The notes: generated from the sequence alone by a model not told the origin. Positions 45,530-56,110 are shown, numbered from the stretch's first letter. The stretch is 64,000 nt of DNA from Burkholderiaceae bacterium (GCA_024235955.1 JACKLJ010000002.1:124001-188000), one strand, 5' to 3'. Numbers and translations are program-made.

Positions 45530-47371
45530 ATGCCCCACGCCCACCGCCCCATCCGCGAACTGCCGGACGAGCTGATCAGCCAGATCGCCGCCGGCGAAGT
45601 GGTGGAGCGCCCCGCCTCGGTGGTGCGCGAGCTGCTGGACAACGCGCTGGACGCCGGCGCCACGCAGGTTACGGTCCGGCTGGCCGCCGGCGGCGTGCGG
45701 TTGATCGCGGTCGAGGACGACGGCGGCGGCATCGAAGGCAGCGATCTGCCGCTGGCCTTCCGCCGCCACGCCACCAGCAAGATCGACAGCCTGGCGACGC
45801 TGGAATCGGTGGCCACCATGGGCTTTCGCGGCGAGGCCCTGGCCGCTATCAACTCAATAGCTGACACCGCCATCCTGACGAGGACCGAAGGGCAAAACCA
45901 TGCCCAACGGCTGGACGGCCGCACGGGCGAGATCCAACCCGCGGCCCGCAGCCCCGGCACCACGGTGGAAGTCAAAGAACTGTTCTTCAGCGTGCCGGCG
46001 CGGCGCAAGTTCCTGAAGACCGACGCCACCGAGCTGGCCCATTGCATCGAGGCCGTGCGCCGCCACGCGCTGGCGCGGCCCGACGTCGGCTTCGCCATCT
46101 GGCACGAAGGCAAGCTGATCGAGCAATGGCGTCGGGTGGACGACCCGGATGCCGAGGCTGCCTTGGCACGCCGCATGGCCGACGTGCTGGGCGAAGCGTT
46201 CGTGGAACAGTCGCTGCCCGTCCGCTACGAAGCCGCTGGCGTGCGCGTGACCGGGCGCTGCGGTCTGCCCGACGCCTCCCGCGCCCGCGCCGACCAGCAA
46301 TTCGCCTACGTCAACGGCCGCTACGTGCGCGACAAGGTCATCACCCACGCCGCCCGCAGCGCCTATGAAGACGTGCTGCACGGCCAGCGCCAGCCGGTGT
46401 GGGTGCTGCACGTGAGCGTGGAGCCGGCGCGGGTGGACGTGAACGTGCACCCCACCAAGATCGAGGTGCGCTTCCGCGACAGCCGCGAGGTGCACCAGGC
46501 CGTGCGCCACGCCATCGACAACGCGCTGGCGGCCCCGCGCGCGGCTCAGGCGGGCGCCGATGCGCTGCCAGTCGCAGCCCTGCCCACGCGCCTGGACACG
46601 GCGGTGCCCGCTGCGCACCACCCACAGGATTCAGAGCGTTTTTGGCCTCCAGCCGGCTCCTGGCGGGCGCAGAAAGCTATCAATTTCGGAGCACATGAGA
46701 ATACCGTGCTCGCCGTGCGCGAGGCTCAGGCGCTGTGGGCGCCACGCACTGCCGAAGCACCGCCTGCCGGCGAGGAGCCTCCGGCCGACTGGCCGCTTGG
46801 CCGTGCCGTCGCGCAGCTACACGGCATCTACATCCTGGCCGAAAACCGCGCCGGCCTGGTGCTGGTGGACATGCATGCCGCGCACGAGCGCATCGTCTAC
46901 GAGCGGCTCAAGACCCAGCTCGACGGCCGGCGCATCGACAGCCAGCCTCTGCTGATTCCCGCCACCTTCGCCGCCACGCCGCAGGAGGTGGCGGCCAGCA
47001 GCGAGTACGCCGACACGCTGGCGGCGCTGGGGCTGACCGTGGAGCCGCTGTCGCCCAGAACGCTGGCCGTGCGCGCCGTACCGACCCAGCTGGCCGGCGG
47101 TGACGCCGTGGCGCTGGCGCGCAGCGTGCTGGCCGAGCTGGCGCAACACGACGCCGCCACCGTGGTGCAGCGTGCGCAGCACGAGCTGCTGGCCACCCTG
47201 GCCTGCCACGGCGCCGTGCGCGCCAACCGCCAGCTGACGCTGCCCGAGATGAACGCCCTGCTGCGCCAGATGGAAGCCACCGAGCGCTCCGACCAGTGCA
47301 ACCACGGCCGTCCGACCTGGCGCCAGCTCAGCCTGCGCGAGCTGGACGGGCTGTTCCTGCGCGGGCGCTAG
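45530..47371 (+). CDS. mutL: DNA mismatch repair protein MutL, with repeat-derived insertion
   Basis: GHKL-ATPase that couples MutS mismatch recognition to repair. 613 aa. Motifs: ELPDELISQIAAGEVVERPASV, VEDDGGGIEGSDLPLAFRRHATSKI, TMGFRGEALAAI, PGTTVEVKELFFSVPARRKFL and NVHPTKIEVRFRD. The C-terminal dimerisation domain starts about residue 415 (LGRAVAQLHGIYILAENRAG) and ends with ACHGAVRANRQL. In the linker, residues about 366-390 are encoded by an in-frame family 1 repeat in reverse orientation (ERFWPPAGSW then RAQKAINFG). The missing QEHA/DQHA endonuclease site cannot be judged by eye. Confidence 0.95.
   Translation: MPHAHRPIRELPDELISQIAAGEVVERPASVVRELLDNALDAGATQVTVRLAAGGVRLIAVEDDGGGIEGSDLPLAFRRHATSKIDSLATLESVATMGFRGEALAAINSIADTAILTRTEGQNHAQRLDGRTGEIQPAARSPGTTVEVKELFFSVPARRKFLKTDATELAHCIEAVRRHALARPDVGFAIWHEGKLIEQWRRVDDPDAEAALARRMADVLGEAFVEQSLPVRYEAAGVRVTGRCGLPDASRARADQQFAYVNGRYVRDKVITHAARSAYEDVLHGQRQPVWVLHVSVEPARVDVNVHPTKIEVRFRDSREVHQAVRHAIDNALAAPRAAQAGADALPVAALPTRLDTAVPAAHHPQDSERFWPPAGSWRAQKAINFGAHENTVLAVREAQALWAPRTAEAPPAGEEPPADWPLGRAVAQLHGIYILAENRAGLVLVDMHAAHERIVYERLKTQLDGRRIDSQPLLIPATFAATPQEVAASSEYADTLAALGLTVEPLSPRTLAVRAVPTQLAGGDAVALARSVLAELAQHDAATVVQRAQHELLATLACHGAVRANRQLTLPEMNALLRQMEATERSDQCNHGRPTWRQLSLRELDGLFLRGR
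46628..46700 (-). repeat. Family 1 palindromic repeat inside mutL (in frame)
   Basis: Minus-oriented copy: AATTGATAGCTTTCTGCGCC, then GGAGCCGGCTGGAGGCC, then AAAAACGCTCTGAATCC. It lies in the interdomain linker and keeps the mutL frame open. Codon 383 (GCT at 46676) is the centre of its AGCT. Confidence 0.85.
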
Positions 47372-47529
47372 CGGCGTCGATGCGCAGCCGCCGCGCGGTG
47401 GTATCCAGGCGCGCCGGTGTCGGCCCCGCCTGACCCGCTTGTCCTACAGACACCGGGCCGGACGCCCCTTAAGCTGAGCGTTACGCAAGGTGGTTGCCAA
47501 CGTCCGTCGACCGCATCGCCCTCCCTCCC

Positions 47530-48651
47530 ATGACAAACCACGCAGCCACCGCTGGCGGTTCATCGCCCGACCTCGTGGTCGCCACCCCGCGCGGCCTCTA
47601 CTGCCCACCCGGCGACTTCTACATCGACCCCTGGCGGCCGGTGGAGCGCGCCGTCATCACCCACGCCCACGCCGACCATGCGCGGCGCGGCCATGCCCAT
47701 TACCTGGCGCATGCGGACGCGGCGCCGGTGCTGCGCGCCCGGCTCGGCGCCGACATTGCGCTGCAGACGCTGGGCTATGGCGAGCCCGTGTCGGTCGGCG
47801 GCGTGCAGGTGTCGCTGCACCCCGCCGGGCACGTGCTCGGCTCGGCCCAGGTGCGGCTGGCCCACCGCGGCGCCGTGTGGGTCGCCTCGGGCGACTACAA
47901 GCTCGACCCCGACCCGACCTGCGCGCCGTTCGAGCCGGTCCGCTGCAACGTGTTCATCACCGAATCCACCTTCGGCCTGCCCATCTACCGCTGGCCCGAC
48001 TCCGCCACCCTGTTCGGTGAGCTGAACCGCTGGTGGGCGGCTGCCGCCGACGCCGGACGCCCCGCCGTGCTGTACGCCTACGCCTTCGGCAAGGCGCAGC
48101 GCGTGCTGGCGGGGGTGGACCCGTCGATCGGCCCGCTGGTCTGCCACGGCGCGGTGCAGGCGCTCAACGCAGCGTACCGCGCCCAAGGCGTGGCGCTGCC
48201 GCCGACCTGGCGCGTCACCGACGCCGGGCTGGATGCGGCCGGCCTGCGCCGCGCGCTGGTGATCGCCCCGCCCTCGGCCGCCGGCAGCCCCTGGCTGCGC
48301 CGCTTCGGCGCCCACACCGACGCGTTTGCCAGCGGCTGGATGCAGGTGCGCGGCGCCCGCCGCCGCCGCGGCGTCGACCGCGGCTGGGTGCTGAGCGACC
48401 ACGCCGATTGGCCTGGCCTGCAACGCGCCATCGCGGCCACCGGCGCCAGCCGCGTGATCGTGACCCACGGCAGCGTGGACACCCTGGTGCGCTGGCTGCG
48501 CGAGCACGGGCTGCAGGCCGACCGGTTCAGCACCGAGTACGGCGGCGACGACGACGACGACGACGGCCTGGCTGGCGCGGCGACGGCCGACGCGCCGCCA
48601 GGCCCTGGGGCCGACCTGCCCGACGCCGCGAGCTCCGAGCCGGCGCGCTGA
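47530..48651 (+). CDS. Ligase-associated DNA exonuclease (metallo-beta-lactamase fold)
   Basis: 373 aa protein of the beta-CASP/MBL group found beside bacterial ATP-dependent ligases. The metal site is ITHAHADHARRGH (HxHxDH) near residue 40 and HPAGHVLGSAQ near 98; ASGDYKLDPDPTCAPFEP and a C-terminal LSDHADWPGL with VTHGS are further family motifs. The C-terminus carries an unusual run of six aspartates and a Pro/Ala tail. The ligase GTG follows two bases after the stop. Confidence 0.9.
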   Translation: MTNHAATAGGSSPDLVVATPRGLYCPPGDFYIDPWRPVERAVITHAHADHARRGHAHYLAHADAAPVLRARLGADIALQTLGYGEPVSVGGVQVSLHPAGHVLGSAQVRLAHRGAVWVASGDYKLDPDPTCAPFEPVRCNVFITESTFGLPIYRWPDSATLFGELNRWWAAAADAGRPAVLYAYAFGKAQRVLAGVDPSIGPLVCHGAVQALNAAYRAQGVALPPTWRVTDAGLDAAGLRRALVIAPPSAAGSPWLRRFGAHTDAFASGWMQVRGARRRRGVDRGWVLSDHADWPGLQRAIAATGASRVIVTHGSVDTLVRWLREHGLQADRFSTEYGGDDDDDDGLAGAATADAPPGPGADLPDAASSEPAR

Positions 48652-48653
48652 CC

Positions 48654-50384
48654 GTGCAAGGCTTCGCCCGCCTCTACCACGCGCTGGACGCCAGCACCTC
48701 CACGCTGGCCAAGCAGGCCGCGCTGCGCGCCTACCTGGCCGACGCGCCACCCGCCGACGCCGCCTGGGCGGTGTACTTCCTGGCCGGCGGCAAGCCGCGC
48801 CAGCTGGTGCCCACGCGCCTGCTGCGCGAAACCGCGCGCGAGGCGGCCGGCCTGCCCGAATGGCTGTTCGACGAAAGCTACCAGGCGGTGGGCGACCTGG
48901 CCGAGACCATCGGCCTGTTGCTGCCGCCTCCCACACAGCACGATGACCGCGGCCTGGCCGCCTGGATGCAGGACGAACTGCTGCCGCTGCGCGGACTGCC
49001 GCCGCACGCCCAACGCGAACGTCTGCTGGCCCAGTGGCAGCGCCTGCGGTTGGAGGAACGCCTGCCCTGCCTGAAGCTCATCACCGGCGCGCTGCGCGTG
49101 GGCGTCTCGCGCCTGCAGGTGACGCAGGCGCTGGCCGCAGTGGCCGGGTTGCCGCCCCCGCTGGTGGCACAGCGACTGATGGGCTACACCGCGGTCGGCC
49201 GACTGCCGAGCGCGGCCGACTTCGCGGCGCTGACCGCCGCCGCGGAGGCCGGCGCGCCCCTTGCCGGCGGCGGCCAGCCCTACCCGTTCTTTCTGGCCCA
49301 TGCGTTGAACGAGCCGGTGGAGCGCTTCGAGGCCCTGCTGGGCGCGCCGGCGCTCTGGCAGGCCGAATGGAAGTGGGACGGCATCCGCGCCCAGCTGGTG
49401 CGGCGCGACCGTCAGGCGTGGCTTTGGTCGCGCGGCGAGGAACTGGTGACCGACCGCTTTCCCGAGCTGGCCGACGCTGCGCAGACGCTGCCGGACGGCA
49501 CCGTGCTGGACGGCGAGATCGTGGTCTTTCGCGGCCCGGAAACCCAGACCGGCGCCGAGCCGTCTGCGACGCCGACCGAGCCCACCGCGCAGCCCAGCAC
49601 CTCGGCGGCCGCAGCGACATTCGCCCACACCCACGTGCGTCCGTTCGCCGAACTGCAGCAACGCATCGGCCGCACGCGCCTAACGCCGCGCCTGCTGCGC
49701 GAGCTCCCGGTAGCCCTGCTGGCCTACGATCTGCTGGAACTAGGCGGGACCGACCTGCGCCCGCGGCCGCAGGCCGAGCGGCGCGCCGCGCTGGAAGCCT
49801 TGCTGGCGCGCCAGCCGCACCCCGCGCTGCAGCTCAGCCCGCTGCTGCACGGCGCCGACTGGGGCGCGCTGGCGCGCCAGCGTGACCAGGCGCGCCGCCT
49901 GGCCACCGAGGGCCTGATGCTCAAGCGCCGCGACGGAGCCTACGGCGTCGGGCGCACCCGGGAGGCCGGCCTCTGGTGGAAATGGAAAATCGACCCGATG
50001 CGCGTGGACGCAGTGCTGATCTACGCCCAGCGCGGCCACGGCCGCCGCGCCAGCCTCTACACCGACTACACCTTCGCGGTCTGGAACGCGCCGCCGGACG
50101 ATCCGGAGCGCACCCTGGTTCCGTTCGCCAAGGCGTATTCCGGGCTGACCGACGCCGAGATCGCGCAGGTCGACGCCATCGTGCGCAAGACCACGCGGGA
50201 GAGCTTCGGCCCGGTGCGCAGCGTGGCGCCGACGCTGGTGTTCGAGCTCGGCTTCGAAGGCATCGCCGCCAGCAGCCGGCACAAGAGCGGCATCGCGGTG
50301 CGCTTTCCGCGCATGCTGCGCTGGCGCCGCGACAAGCCGGTGGCCGAGGCCGACACGCTGGCCGCGCTGAAGGCGCTGATGTGA
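48654..50384 (+). CDS. ATP-dependent DNA ligase (LigB/C-type, repair cluster)
   Basis: 576 aa from the GTG at 48654. An N-terminal DNA-binding helical domain (about 1-200) is followed by adenylation motif I EWKWDGIR with Lys240, motif III/IIIa [12 protein letters not shown], motif [19 protein letters not shown] and motif [12 protein letters not shown], then an OB-fold. Between motif III and [11 protein letters not shown] there is a low-complexity insertion ([20 protein letters not shown]), unusual for the family and not derived from a family 1 repeat. It is fused by GTGA overlap to the helicase gene. Confidence 0.93.
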   Translation: MQGFARLYHALDASTSTLAKQAALRAYLADAPPADAAWAVYFLAGGKPRQLVPTRLLRETAREAAGLPEWLFDESYQAVGDLAETIGLLLPPPTQHDDRGLAAWMQDELLPLRGLPPHAQRERLLAQWQRLRLEERLPCLKLITGALRVGVSRLQVTQALAAVAGLPPPLVAQRLMGYTAVGRLPSAADFAALTAAAEAGAPLAGGGQPYPFFLAHALNEPVERFEALLGAPALWQAEWKWDGIRAQLVRRDRQAWLWSRGEELVTDRFPELADAAQTLPDGTVLDGEIVVFRGPETQTGAEPSATPTEPTAQPSTSAAAATFAHTHVRPFAELQQRIGRTRLTPRLLRELPVALLAYDLLELGGTDLRPRPQAERRAALEALLARQPHPALQLSPLLHGADWGALARQRDQARRLATEGLMLKRRDGAYGVGRTREAGLWWKWKIDPMRVDAVLIYAQRGHGRRASLYTDYTFAVWNAPPDDPERTLVPFAKAYSGLTDAEIAQVDAIVRKTTRESFGPVRSVAPTLVFELGFEGIAASSRHKSGIAVRFPRMLRWRRDKPVAEADTLAALKALM

Positions 50385-53134
50385 GCGCGGCCACCCGCCC
50401 GCCCCGCCGCGCATCCGGCGCCAAGGCCTGGCTGACTGCCCGCGGTCAGCGGCCGATGCGCTTTCAGCAGCAGGTCTGGCGCGCCATGGCCGAAGGGCGC
50501 AGCGGCCTGGTGCACGCCACCACCGGGGCCGGCAAGACCTGGGCCGTGTGGCTCGGCGCCTTGCAGGCATTTTCGGCCAGTGCCTGCACCCGTGCTTCGC
50601 CGTCAGCTACAAACGCAGGAGCAAACTCGAAGCCCGTCCCGGCGCCGCCGATCACCGTGCTGTGGATCACGCCGATGCGCGCGCTGGCCGCCGACACGCT
50701 GCGCGCCCTGCGCGAGCCGCTGGCCGACATGGCGCCGCACTGGACCAGCGGCCTGCGCAGCGGCGACACGTCGGCGGCCGAGCGGGCCGCCCAAGCGCGC
50801 CGCCTGCCGACGGTGCTGGTCAGCACGCCGGAAAGCGTGTCGCTGCTGCTGGCGCGCGCCGACGCCCGCGCCAGCCTGCAGAGCGTGCGGCTGGTGGTGG
50901 TGGACGAATGGCACGAGCTGATGGGCAACAAGCGCGGCGTGCAGGTGCAGTTGGCGCTGGCGCGGCTGGCAGGCTGGCAGCCTCGGCTGATGGTGTGGGG
51001 CCTGTCGGCCACGCTCGGCAACCTGCAGGAAGCCCTGCGCACGCTTCTGCCGTCGCCACCGGAAACTATCAATTCCATAGCTGACAGCGCCGTTCCTGAT
51101 GGGGCTAGCGGCCAAAAGCATTATCAGAATCCGCCCGATCCGGTGATCGTGCAGGGCCGCGTCGACAAAACCCTGACGGTCGACACCCTGCTGCCCGCGC
51201 GCGCGGAGCGCTTCGCCTGGGCCGGCCACATGGGCTTGCAGATGCTGCCGCAGGTGGCGACGCTGATCGCCGCCGGGCCGTCCACGCTCATCTTCACCAA
51301 CACCCGTTCGCAGGCCGAGCGCTGGTACCAGGCTTTGATCGAGGCGCGCCCCGAGCTGGCCGGCGTACTGGCGCTGCACCACGGCTCGCTCGACCCGAAG
51401 GTGCGCGAATGGGTCGAGCTGGGGCTGAAGCAAGGCCGGCTGAAGGCCGTGGTCGCCACCAGCAGCCTGGATCTCGGCGTCGATTTCCTGCCGGTCGAGC
51501 GCGTGCTGCAGATCGGCAGCTGCAAGGGCGTGGCGCGGCTGGTGCAGCGCGCCGGCCGTTCCGGCCATGCGCCCGGCCGGCCGGCGCGCATCACGCTGGT
51601 GCCAACGCACAGCTTCGAGCTGGTGGAGGCCGCGGCGGCACGGCAGGCGGTGCGGGCCGGCGAGATCGAGCAGCGCCACGGGCCGCAGGCGCCGCTGGAC
51701 GTGCTGGTGCAGCACCTGGTCACCGTGGCGCTGGGCGGCGGCTTCAGGTCGGAGGCCCTGCTCGCCGAAGTGCGCCGCACCGCCGCCTACGCCGGTCTGA
51801 CCGACGACCAGTGGCGCTGGTGCCTGGACTTTGTGCGCCAGGGCGGCCCGTCGCTGGCGGCCTACCCGGATTTTCGCCGCGCCGGCCCCGACGCCGAAGG
51901 CGTCTGGCGCATGGACGACGCGCGGCTGGCACGCCGCCACCGCAGCAACGTCGGCACCATCGTCAGCGACGCCGCGATGCAGGTGCAGTTCGTCGGTGGC
52001 GCGCGGCTGGGCACAGTGGAAGAAAGCTTCATCGCGCGCCTCAAGCCGGGCGACGTGTTCCTGTTCGCAGGCCGAACGCTGGAGCTGGTGCGCGTGCACG
52101 AGATGACCGCCCAGGTGCGGCGCGCGCCGGCCGGCCGCGCCGCCCTGCCGCGCTGGGGCGGTGGTCGGATGCCCCTGTCCAGCACCCTGGCCGAAGCGGT
52201 GCTGCGCGAGCTGGCGGCGTTCGAGCAGGGCCGCATCGACAGCCCGGAAATGCGCTGCGCGGCCCCGCTGCTGGCCCTGCAGCAGCGCCAGTCGCGCCTG
52301 CCGACGCCGGGCCGGCTGGTGGCCGAAACCCTGCGCTCGCGCGAGGGTTGGCACCTGTTCCTGCACCCGTTTGCGGGCCGTACGGTCCATCTGGGCTTGG
52401 CCTCGCTGCTGGCCTGGCGCGCCGCGCGCGGCGCGCCAGGCACGTTCTCGCTGGCGGTGAACGACTACGGGCTGGAGCTGCTGTCGGCCCGGGCGATCGA
52501 CTGGGCCGCCGAGCTGCCACGGCTGCTCGCTGCGCCGGCGGAGGCGGCGTCCGGCGCGCTGCTGGCCGAAGTGACGGACAGCCTGAACGTCGGCGAACTG
52601 GCGCGGCGGCGCTTCCGCGAGATCGCGCGCATCGCCGGCCTGATCTTCCAGAGCCACCCGGGCGAGCAGCGCAGCAGCCGCCAGCTGCAGGCGTCGGCCT
52701 CGCTCTACTACGAGGTGTTCGCCCGGCACGACCCGGACCACGCGCTGCTGCACCAGGCACGCGCGGAACTGCTGCGCGAGGAACTGGCCATCGACCAACT
52801 GGCGGCGGCGCTGCGGCGCATGGCGGACGGGCCGCTGGCCCTGGTGCCGCTGAGCCGGCCGTCGCCGCTGGCTTTCCCGCTGATGGTGGAGCGCTTTCGC
52901 GAACGGCTTTCCAACGAACCGCTGGTCGAACGCATCGCGCGCATGGTGGCCGAGCTGGAGCGGGCCGCCGACGCTGAGGCGCCGGACGCGCCGGACCCCG
53001 CCGCTGTCCGGCAGGCCCTGGCGCTGGCCGGTGGCGCGCAGGAGCGGCCAGCGGCCGGGGCCGGCGGCGCCCGGCCGCTGGCATCATCCCGGGCTCGCCG
53101 GCGGCCCCGCGCGCGCCGGCGTCCTGCCTCATGA
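50381..53134 (+). CDS. Ligase-associated Lhr-like DEXH-box helicase, with two repeat-derived insertions
   Basis: 917 aa, about 90 more than usual relatives. Superfamily 2 helicase: [16 protein letters not shown] (Walker A), [15 protein letters not shown] (DEVH-like), [37 protein letters not shown] and [12 protein letters not shown] winged-helix and Lhr C-terminal core follow. Two in-frame family 1 repeats interrupt it: residues about 62-85 between Walker A and [13 protein letters not shown], and about 228-250 after the SAT motif. A basic, Ala/Arg-rich tail from about 870 is also atypical. It may unwind or remodel DNA for the ligase and exonuclease encoded upstream. Confidence 0.93.
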   Translation: MSAATRPPRRASGAKAWLTARGQRPMRFQQQVWRAMAEGRSGLVHATTGAGKTWAVWLGALQAFSASACTRASPSATNAGANSKPVPAPPITVLWITPMRALAADTLRALREPLADMAPHWTSGLRSGDTSAAERAAQARRLPTVLVSTPESVSLLLARADARASLQSVRLVVVDEWHELMGNKRGVQVQLALARLAGWQPRLMVWGLSATLGNLQEALRTLLPSPPETINSIADSAVPDGASGQKHYQNPPDPVIVQGRVDKTLTVDTLLPARAERFAWAGHMGLQMLPQVATLIAAGPSTLIFTNTRSQAERWYQALIEARPELAGVLALHHGSLDPKVREWVELGLKQGRLKAVVATSSLDLGVDFLPVERVLQIGSCKGVARLVQRAGRSGHAPGRPARITLVPTHSFELVEAAAARQAVRAGEIEQRHGPQAPLDVLVQHLVTVALGGGFRSEALLAEVRRTAAYAGLTDDQWRWCLDFVRQGGPSLAAYPDFRRAGPDAEGVWRMDDARLARRHRSNVGTIVSDAAMQVQFVGGARLGTVEESFIARLKPGDVFLFAGRTLELVRVHEMTAQVRRAPAGRAALPRWGGGRMPLSSTLAEAVLRELAAFEQGRIDSPEMRCAAPLLALQQRQSRLPTPGRLVAETLRSREGWHLFLHPFAGRTVHLGLASLLAWRAARGAPGTFSLAVNDYGLELLSARAIDWAAELPRLLAAPAEAASGALLAEVTDSLNVGELARRRFREIARIAGLIFQSHPGEQRSSRQLQASASLYYEVFARHDPDHALLHQARAELLREELAIDQLAAALRRMADGPLALVPLSRPSPLAFPLMVERFRERLSNEPLVERIARMVAELERAADAEAPDAPDPAAVRQALALAGGAQERPAAGAGGARPLASSRARRRPRARRRPAS
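50566..50632 (-). repeat. Family 1 repeat inside the helicase gene, insertion A (diverged)
   Basis: On the minus strand: TTTGTAGCTGACGGCGAAGC, then GGGTGCAGGCACTGGCCG, then AAAATGCC. The match is partial. It encodes residues about 62-85, where no family motif exists. GCT at 50606 is in frame. Confidence 0.6.
51064..51130 (+). repeat. Family 1 repeat inside the helicase gene, insertion B
   Basis: Plus-oriented: CTATCAATTCCATAGCTGAC, then GATGGGGCTAGCGGCC, then AAAAGCATTATCAGAA. In frame; encodes [10 protein letters not shown] and onward, about residues 228-250. GCT at 51080 is in frame. Confidence 0.75.
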
Positions 53135-53838
53135 ATCCTCTCGCCACTCCGCCGTCGCCTGCCGGCGCCACGGCCCTGCTGCCGGGCGCGGTGGCGTTGC
53201 GGCTGCCGGGCGCGGTCCTGCATCTGCTGCCGCATTGCGCCGCCTGGTGGCCCGACGCCGGCGTGCTGTTCGTCGCCGACCTGCATCTGGGCAAGGCCGC
53301 GGTGTTCCGCGCGCGCGGCCTGCCCGTGCCCGAAGCCACCACCACCGACACGCTCGACCGCCTGAGCGAGGCGCTGCGGACCACCGGGGCCGGCCGGCTG
53401 GTGCTGCTGGGCGACTTCCTGCACGCGCGCGAGGCGCGCCAACCGCCGGTGCTGGCGGCGCTGGCCGGCTGGCGCGCGCGCCACGCCGCGCTCGACGTGG
53501 TGCTGGTGCGCGGCAACCACGACCGGCACGCCGGCGATCCGCCGGCCGCACTTGGCCTGGCCCTGGTCGACGAGCCATGGACGCTTGGGCCGCTGGCCGC
53601 CTGCCACCACCCGCAGCACGCGCCCGGGCGCACCGTGCTGGCCGGGCATGCCCACCCCGTGGTGCACTTGCAAGGGCCGGGACGCGACCGGCTGCGCCTG
53701 CCCTGCTTCCATCTCGGCCCGGGCCAGCTGATCCTGCCGGCCTTTGGCGCCTTCACCGGCGGCCAGGCGATGCGGCCGGCCGCTGGCGCGGTTGTCTACG
53801 CGGTGGGCGCCGGCCGGGTCTGGCGCGCCGGTGGCTGA
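53131..53838 (+). CDS. pdeM: Ligase-associated DNA damage response phosphoesterase PdeM
   Basis: 235 aa calcineurin-like metallophosphoesterase. [45 protein letters not shown] and [12 protein letters not shown] provide the two-metal ligands in the expected order. PdeM is the fourth standard member of the Lhr/ligase/exonuclease cluster. It overlaps the helicase stop by four bases (ATGA), completing a fully coupled operon. Confidence 0.93.
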   Translation: MNPLATPPSPAGATALLPGAVALRLPGAVLHLLPHCAAWWPDAGVLFVADLHLGKAAVFRARGLPVPEATTTDTLDRLSEALRTTGAGRLVLLGDFLHAREARQPPVLAALAGWRARHAALDVVLVRGNHDRHAGDPPAALGLALVDEPWTLGPLAACHHPQHAPGRTVLAGHAHPVVHLQGPGRDRLRLPCFHLGPGQLILPAFGAFTGGQAMRPAAGAVVYAVGAGRVWRAGG

Positions 53839-53949
53839 GCGCGGCGCGGGCGCCCATCTGCTACCCTCGCCGCAAGCCCAGCACGCCGGCTTGCCGGACT
53901 GCCCAGGCCCCGTCGGGCGTCTCGGAGGCCGGCGCGTCTTTTCCCAGCC

Positions 53950-55155
53950 ATGTCTCCCACCACCGTCGTCGTCCTGCTCGCCCTGCTGCTGGGCATCCAG
54001 CCCGTCACCACCGACGTCTACCTGCCCGCGCTGCCGGCCATGCAGGCGGACCTGCGCGCGGCGATGGCCGAGGTGCAGCTCACCTTCGCGGCGCTGCTGC
54101 TGGCCTTTGGGGTGTCGCAGCTGGTGTGGGGGCCGCTGTCCGACCGCTTCGGGCGACGGCCCGTGCTGCTGGTCGGCATGGGCGGCTACGTGCTGGCCTC
54201 GCTGGCCTGCGTGGTGGCGCCGGACATGGAACTGCTGGTGCTGGCGCGTATCGCCCAGGGTGCCTTCATGGGCGCGGCGGTGATGTGCGCGCGCGCCATC
54301 GTGCGCGATCTCTACCAGCCGCTGGAAGGTGCGCGCATGATGTCGCGCGGCCTGACCGGCCTGGGCGTAATCGCCATCGCCTGCGCGCCACTGGGCAGCG
54401 CCGTGACCGAATGGGTGCATTGGCGCGCGGCGCTGCTGGTGCTGGCGCTGTTCGGCATCGGCACCTTCGCCTTCATCGCGCTGCGCTTCAAGGAAACCAT
54501 TCCGCAGCGCAACCCGCGCGCGCTGGTGCCGGGCACCATGCTGCGGGCCTGGTCGCAGATCGCGCGGCACCCGACCTTTCTCACCTACTCGCTGCTGTCC
54601 ACCGCCTCGTACGTGGCGCTGTTCAGCTTCCTGGCGGGGTCATCGTTCGTGCTGATCGGCACGCTGGGCATCAGCAAGCTGGCCTACGGCGGCTTCATGG
54701 CCACGCAGTCGGTGATCTACATCCTGGGCACCGTGGCCTGCCGGCGCATGCTGGTGCGGCTGGGCATCCGCCGCTCGGTGTTCGTGGCGGGGTTCGTCAC
54801 CTTCACGGCCGGCGCGCTGATGGGCGGGCTGGCCTGGTTCGGCTGGGGCCAGACCTGGTACGGGCCCTGGGCGGTGATGCTGCCGCAGGCGATCTTCATC
54901 TTGGCGCACGGCGTGCACCAGCCGGTGGGCCAGAGCGGCACGGTGTCGCCCTTTCCACAGATGGCGGGCGCTGCCTCGGCGCTCAACGGCTTCATCATGA
55001 TGGCAGCCGCCTTCGGCGTCGGCCTGTGGCTGGGCCAGGCCATGGACGGCACGCCGCGCCCCATGGCGGCGGCGCATTTCGTCTGGTGCACGGTCATCGC
55101 GGTGACGGCCTGGACCCTGGTGCAGAAGTATGGCGAGCCGCCCGAACATGGCTGA
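53950..55155 (+). CDS. Bcr/CflA family MFS drug-resistance transporter
   Basis: 401 aa, twelve hydrophobic segments. [16 protein letters not shown] in TM1, [17 protein letters not shown] (loop 2-3 motif A) and [20 protein letters not shown] are Bcr/CflA signatures. Related proteins export bicyclomycin, chloramphenicol or sulfonamides; the substrate here is unknown. It overlaps miaA by eight bases. Confidence 0.9.
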   Translation: MSPTTVVVLLALLLGIQPVTTDVYLPALPAMQADLRAAMAEVQLTFAALLLAFGVSQLVWGPLSDRFGRRPVLLVGMGGYVLASLACVVAPDMELLVLARIAQGAFMGAAVMCARAIVRDLYQPLEGARMMSRGLTGLGVIAIACAPLGSAVTEWVHWRAALLVLALFGIGTFAFIALRFKETIPQRNPRALVPGTMLRAWSQIARHPTFLTYSLLSTASYVALFSFLAGSSFVLIGTLGISKLAYGGFMATQSVIYILGTVACRRMLVRLGIRRSVFVAGFVTFTAGALMGGLAWFGWGQTWYGPWAVMLPQAIFILAHGVHQPVGQSGTVSPFPQMAGAASALNGFIMMAAAFGVGLWLGQAMDGTPRPMAAAHFVWCTVIAVTAWTLVQKYGEPPEHG

Positions 55156-56110
55156 CCCGGCGCCTTGGCGCGCCGTCTTCCTGACCGGCCCCACGGCCAG
55201 CGGCAAGAGCGCGGTCGCGCTGGCGCTGGCCGAGCGGTTGCCGCTGGAGATCGTCAGCGTCGATTCCGCCCTGGTCTACCGTGGCATGGACATCGGCACG
55301 GCCAAGCCCACGCCGGCCGAGCGCGCGGCCGTGCCGCACCACCTGATCGACATCCGCGACCCGCGCCAGGCCTACAGCGCGGCCGAATTCGTGCGCGACG
55401 CCAATGCGCTGATCGACGCCATCCGCGCCCGTGGGCGGCTGCCGCTGCTGGTGGGCGGCACCATGCTCTACATCAAGGCGCTGCTGGAGGGTCTGGACGC
55501 CCTGCCACCGGCCGACCCTGCGTTGCGCGCCCGGCTGGAGCAGCAGGCCGCCGAGCACGGCTGGCCCGCCATGCACGCCGAGCTGGCGCGTGCGGACCCG
55601 GCCACCGCCGCGCGCCTGGCGCCCGCCGACAGCCAGCGCATCCAGCGTGCGCTGGAGGTCTGGCACCTCACAGGCACGCCGATGTCGCAGCTCCACACTA
55701 CAAAAAGTGAAGCTGCCTGCGCCCGTCACGCAAGGCCCATCCCCGTTTTTTCCATGGAACCAGAAGATCGCGCCTGGCTGCACCAGCGCATCGCCCAGCG
55801 CTTCGACATCATGCTGGAGCAAGGCTTTCTCGATGAAGTGGCTGCGCTGCGCGCGCGCGGCGACCTCTCGCCCGAGTTGCCCTCGATGCGCTGCGTGGGC
55901 TACCGCCAGGCCTGGCAGGCGCTCGACGAAGGCTGGCCGCTGGCCGAGCTGCGCGAGCGCGGCATCGCCGCCACACGGCAGCTGGCCAAGCGCCAGCTCA
56001 CCTGGCTGCGCAGCATGCCGCAGCGGCGCGTGTTGCCCACGGGTGAAAAAAATGTCACGGAATGGCTGGCACGCGAGTTGCCCGGCCACGGGCTGGCCGA
56101 CAGTTTCTGA
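55148..56110 (+). CDS. miaA: tRNA dimethylallyltransferase MiaA, with repeat-derived insertion
   Basis: Adds dimethylallyl to A37 of tRNAs reading UNN codons. 320 aa from the ATG at 55148, within the last codons of the MFS gene. P-loop [12 protein letters not shown] (14-25), [38 protein letters not shown] and [11 protein letters not shown] are conserved. Between the segment [16 protein letters not shown] and [16 protein letters not shown] there is an insertion (residues about 182-203, containing [13 protein letters not shown]) encoded by a family 1 repeat. That site is a variable loop in MiaA, so activity may be kept. Confidence 0.95.
   Translation: MADPAPWRAVFLTGPTASGKSAVALALAERLPLEIVSVDSALVYRGMDIGTAKPTPAERAAVPHHLIDIRDPRQAYSAAEFVRDANALIDAIRARGRLPLLVGGTMLYIKALLEGLDALPPADPALRARLEQQAAEHGWPAMHAELARADPATAARLAPADSQRIQRALEVWHLTGTPMSQLHTTKSEAACARHARPIPVFSMEPEDRAWLHQRIAQRFDIMLEQGFLDEVAALRARGDLSPELPSMRCVGYRQAWQALDEGWPLAELRERGIAATRQLAKRQLTWLRSMPQRRVLPTGEKNVTEWLARELPGHGLADSF
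55695..55757 (+). repeat. Family 1 repeat inside miaA (in frame)
   Basis: Plus-oriented: AAAAAGTGAAGCTGCCTGCG, then CCCGTCACGCAAGGCCCATC, then CCCGTTTTTTCC. The core is 15 of 17 identical to the intergenic consensus. GCT at 55712 is in frame; the ATA of ATAGCT is changed to GAA. Confidence 0.88.
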
